Assembly: GCA_045588795.1 (NCBI GenBank)
Contig: JAZNEY010000045.1
Coordinates: forward strand, 1-22,903
DNA length: 22,903 bases
Reading direction: 5' to 3'
From: UMGS1908 sp045588795
GTDB taxonomy: Bacteria; Bacillota; Clostridia; Christensenellales; UBA1242
This document shows, piece by piece, positions 22,871 to 22,903 of the stretch. Position 1 is the first letter of the stretch; each line of letters begins with the position of its first letter. A model generated the notes under the pieces. It searched no databases, was not told the origin of the DNA, and worked only from the letters and a program-made list of their open reading frames with translations. A program made the position numbers and the translations under genes.

Positions 22871-22903
22871 CAAAACCCGTTTTCCCTTAAATGGTTTAAA
22901 TGT

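Overview
The window is AT-rich DNA from a low-GC Gram-positive bacterium (Bacillota, most likely an uncultured member of the Clostridia). The evidence is the ctsR-mcsA-mcsB-clpC protein-quality-control operon with a textbook CtsR operator, the comF-secA-prfB gene order known from many Firmicutes, DegV, strong purine-rich ribosome binding sites, sigma-A type promoters, and ordinary use of UGA as a stop. No mobile element, CRISPR array, rRNA or phage gene was seen. Almost every gene is on the minus strand; only a Cys-rich protein gene, tRNA-Asn, a zinc-ribbon protein gene and prs are on the plus strand.

Region 1 (1-4500, minus): ctsR, mcsA, mcsB and clpC form one tightly spaced operon. clpC runs off the left edge after 822 codons. 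A consensus promoter and a GGTCAAA-ATA-AGTCAAA operator sit directly upstream of ctsR. Here CtsR represses, McsA/McsB phosphorylate arginines and mark proteins, and ClpC unfolds them. Region 2 (4520-6370): degV, then a plus-strand gene for a Cys-rich membrane-anchored protein whose promoter predicts a leaderless mRNA, closed by a terminator shared with tsaD. Region 3 (6368-8472, minus): prfB and tsaD overlap by one base. prfB has no programmed frameshift.

Region 4 (8583-16418, minus) is the unusual part. Four genes of unrecognised families (367, 1252, 486 and 456 residues) lie between secA and prfB, which are neighbours in many Firmicutes. Three have a transmembrane hairpin and share an N-terminal helical module, so they look like diverged paralogs. 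The fourth carries a long acidic C-terminal region with two 62-residue repeats. The set has two tandem consensus promoters in front and its own terminator at the end, and looks like one operon. This is the best candidate for an undescribed system; its function cannot be read from sequence alone.

Region 5 (16632-22903): secA, comF, a single tRNA-Asn, a small zinc-ribbon membrane protein, a divergent PRPP synthetase (prs) and a four-helix membrane protein with a charged coiled tail. Most of these units have a recognisable promoter and terminator. No stretch longer than about 260 bases lacks a gene.
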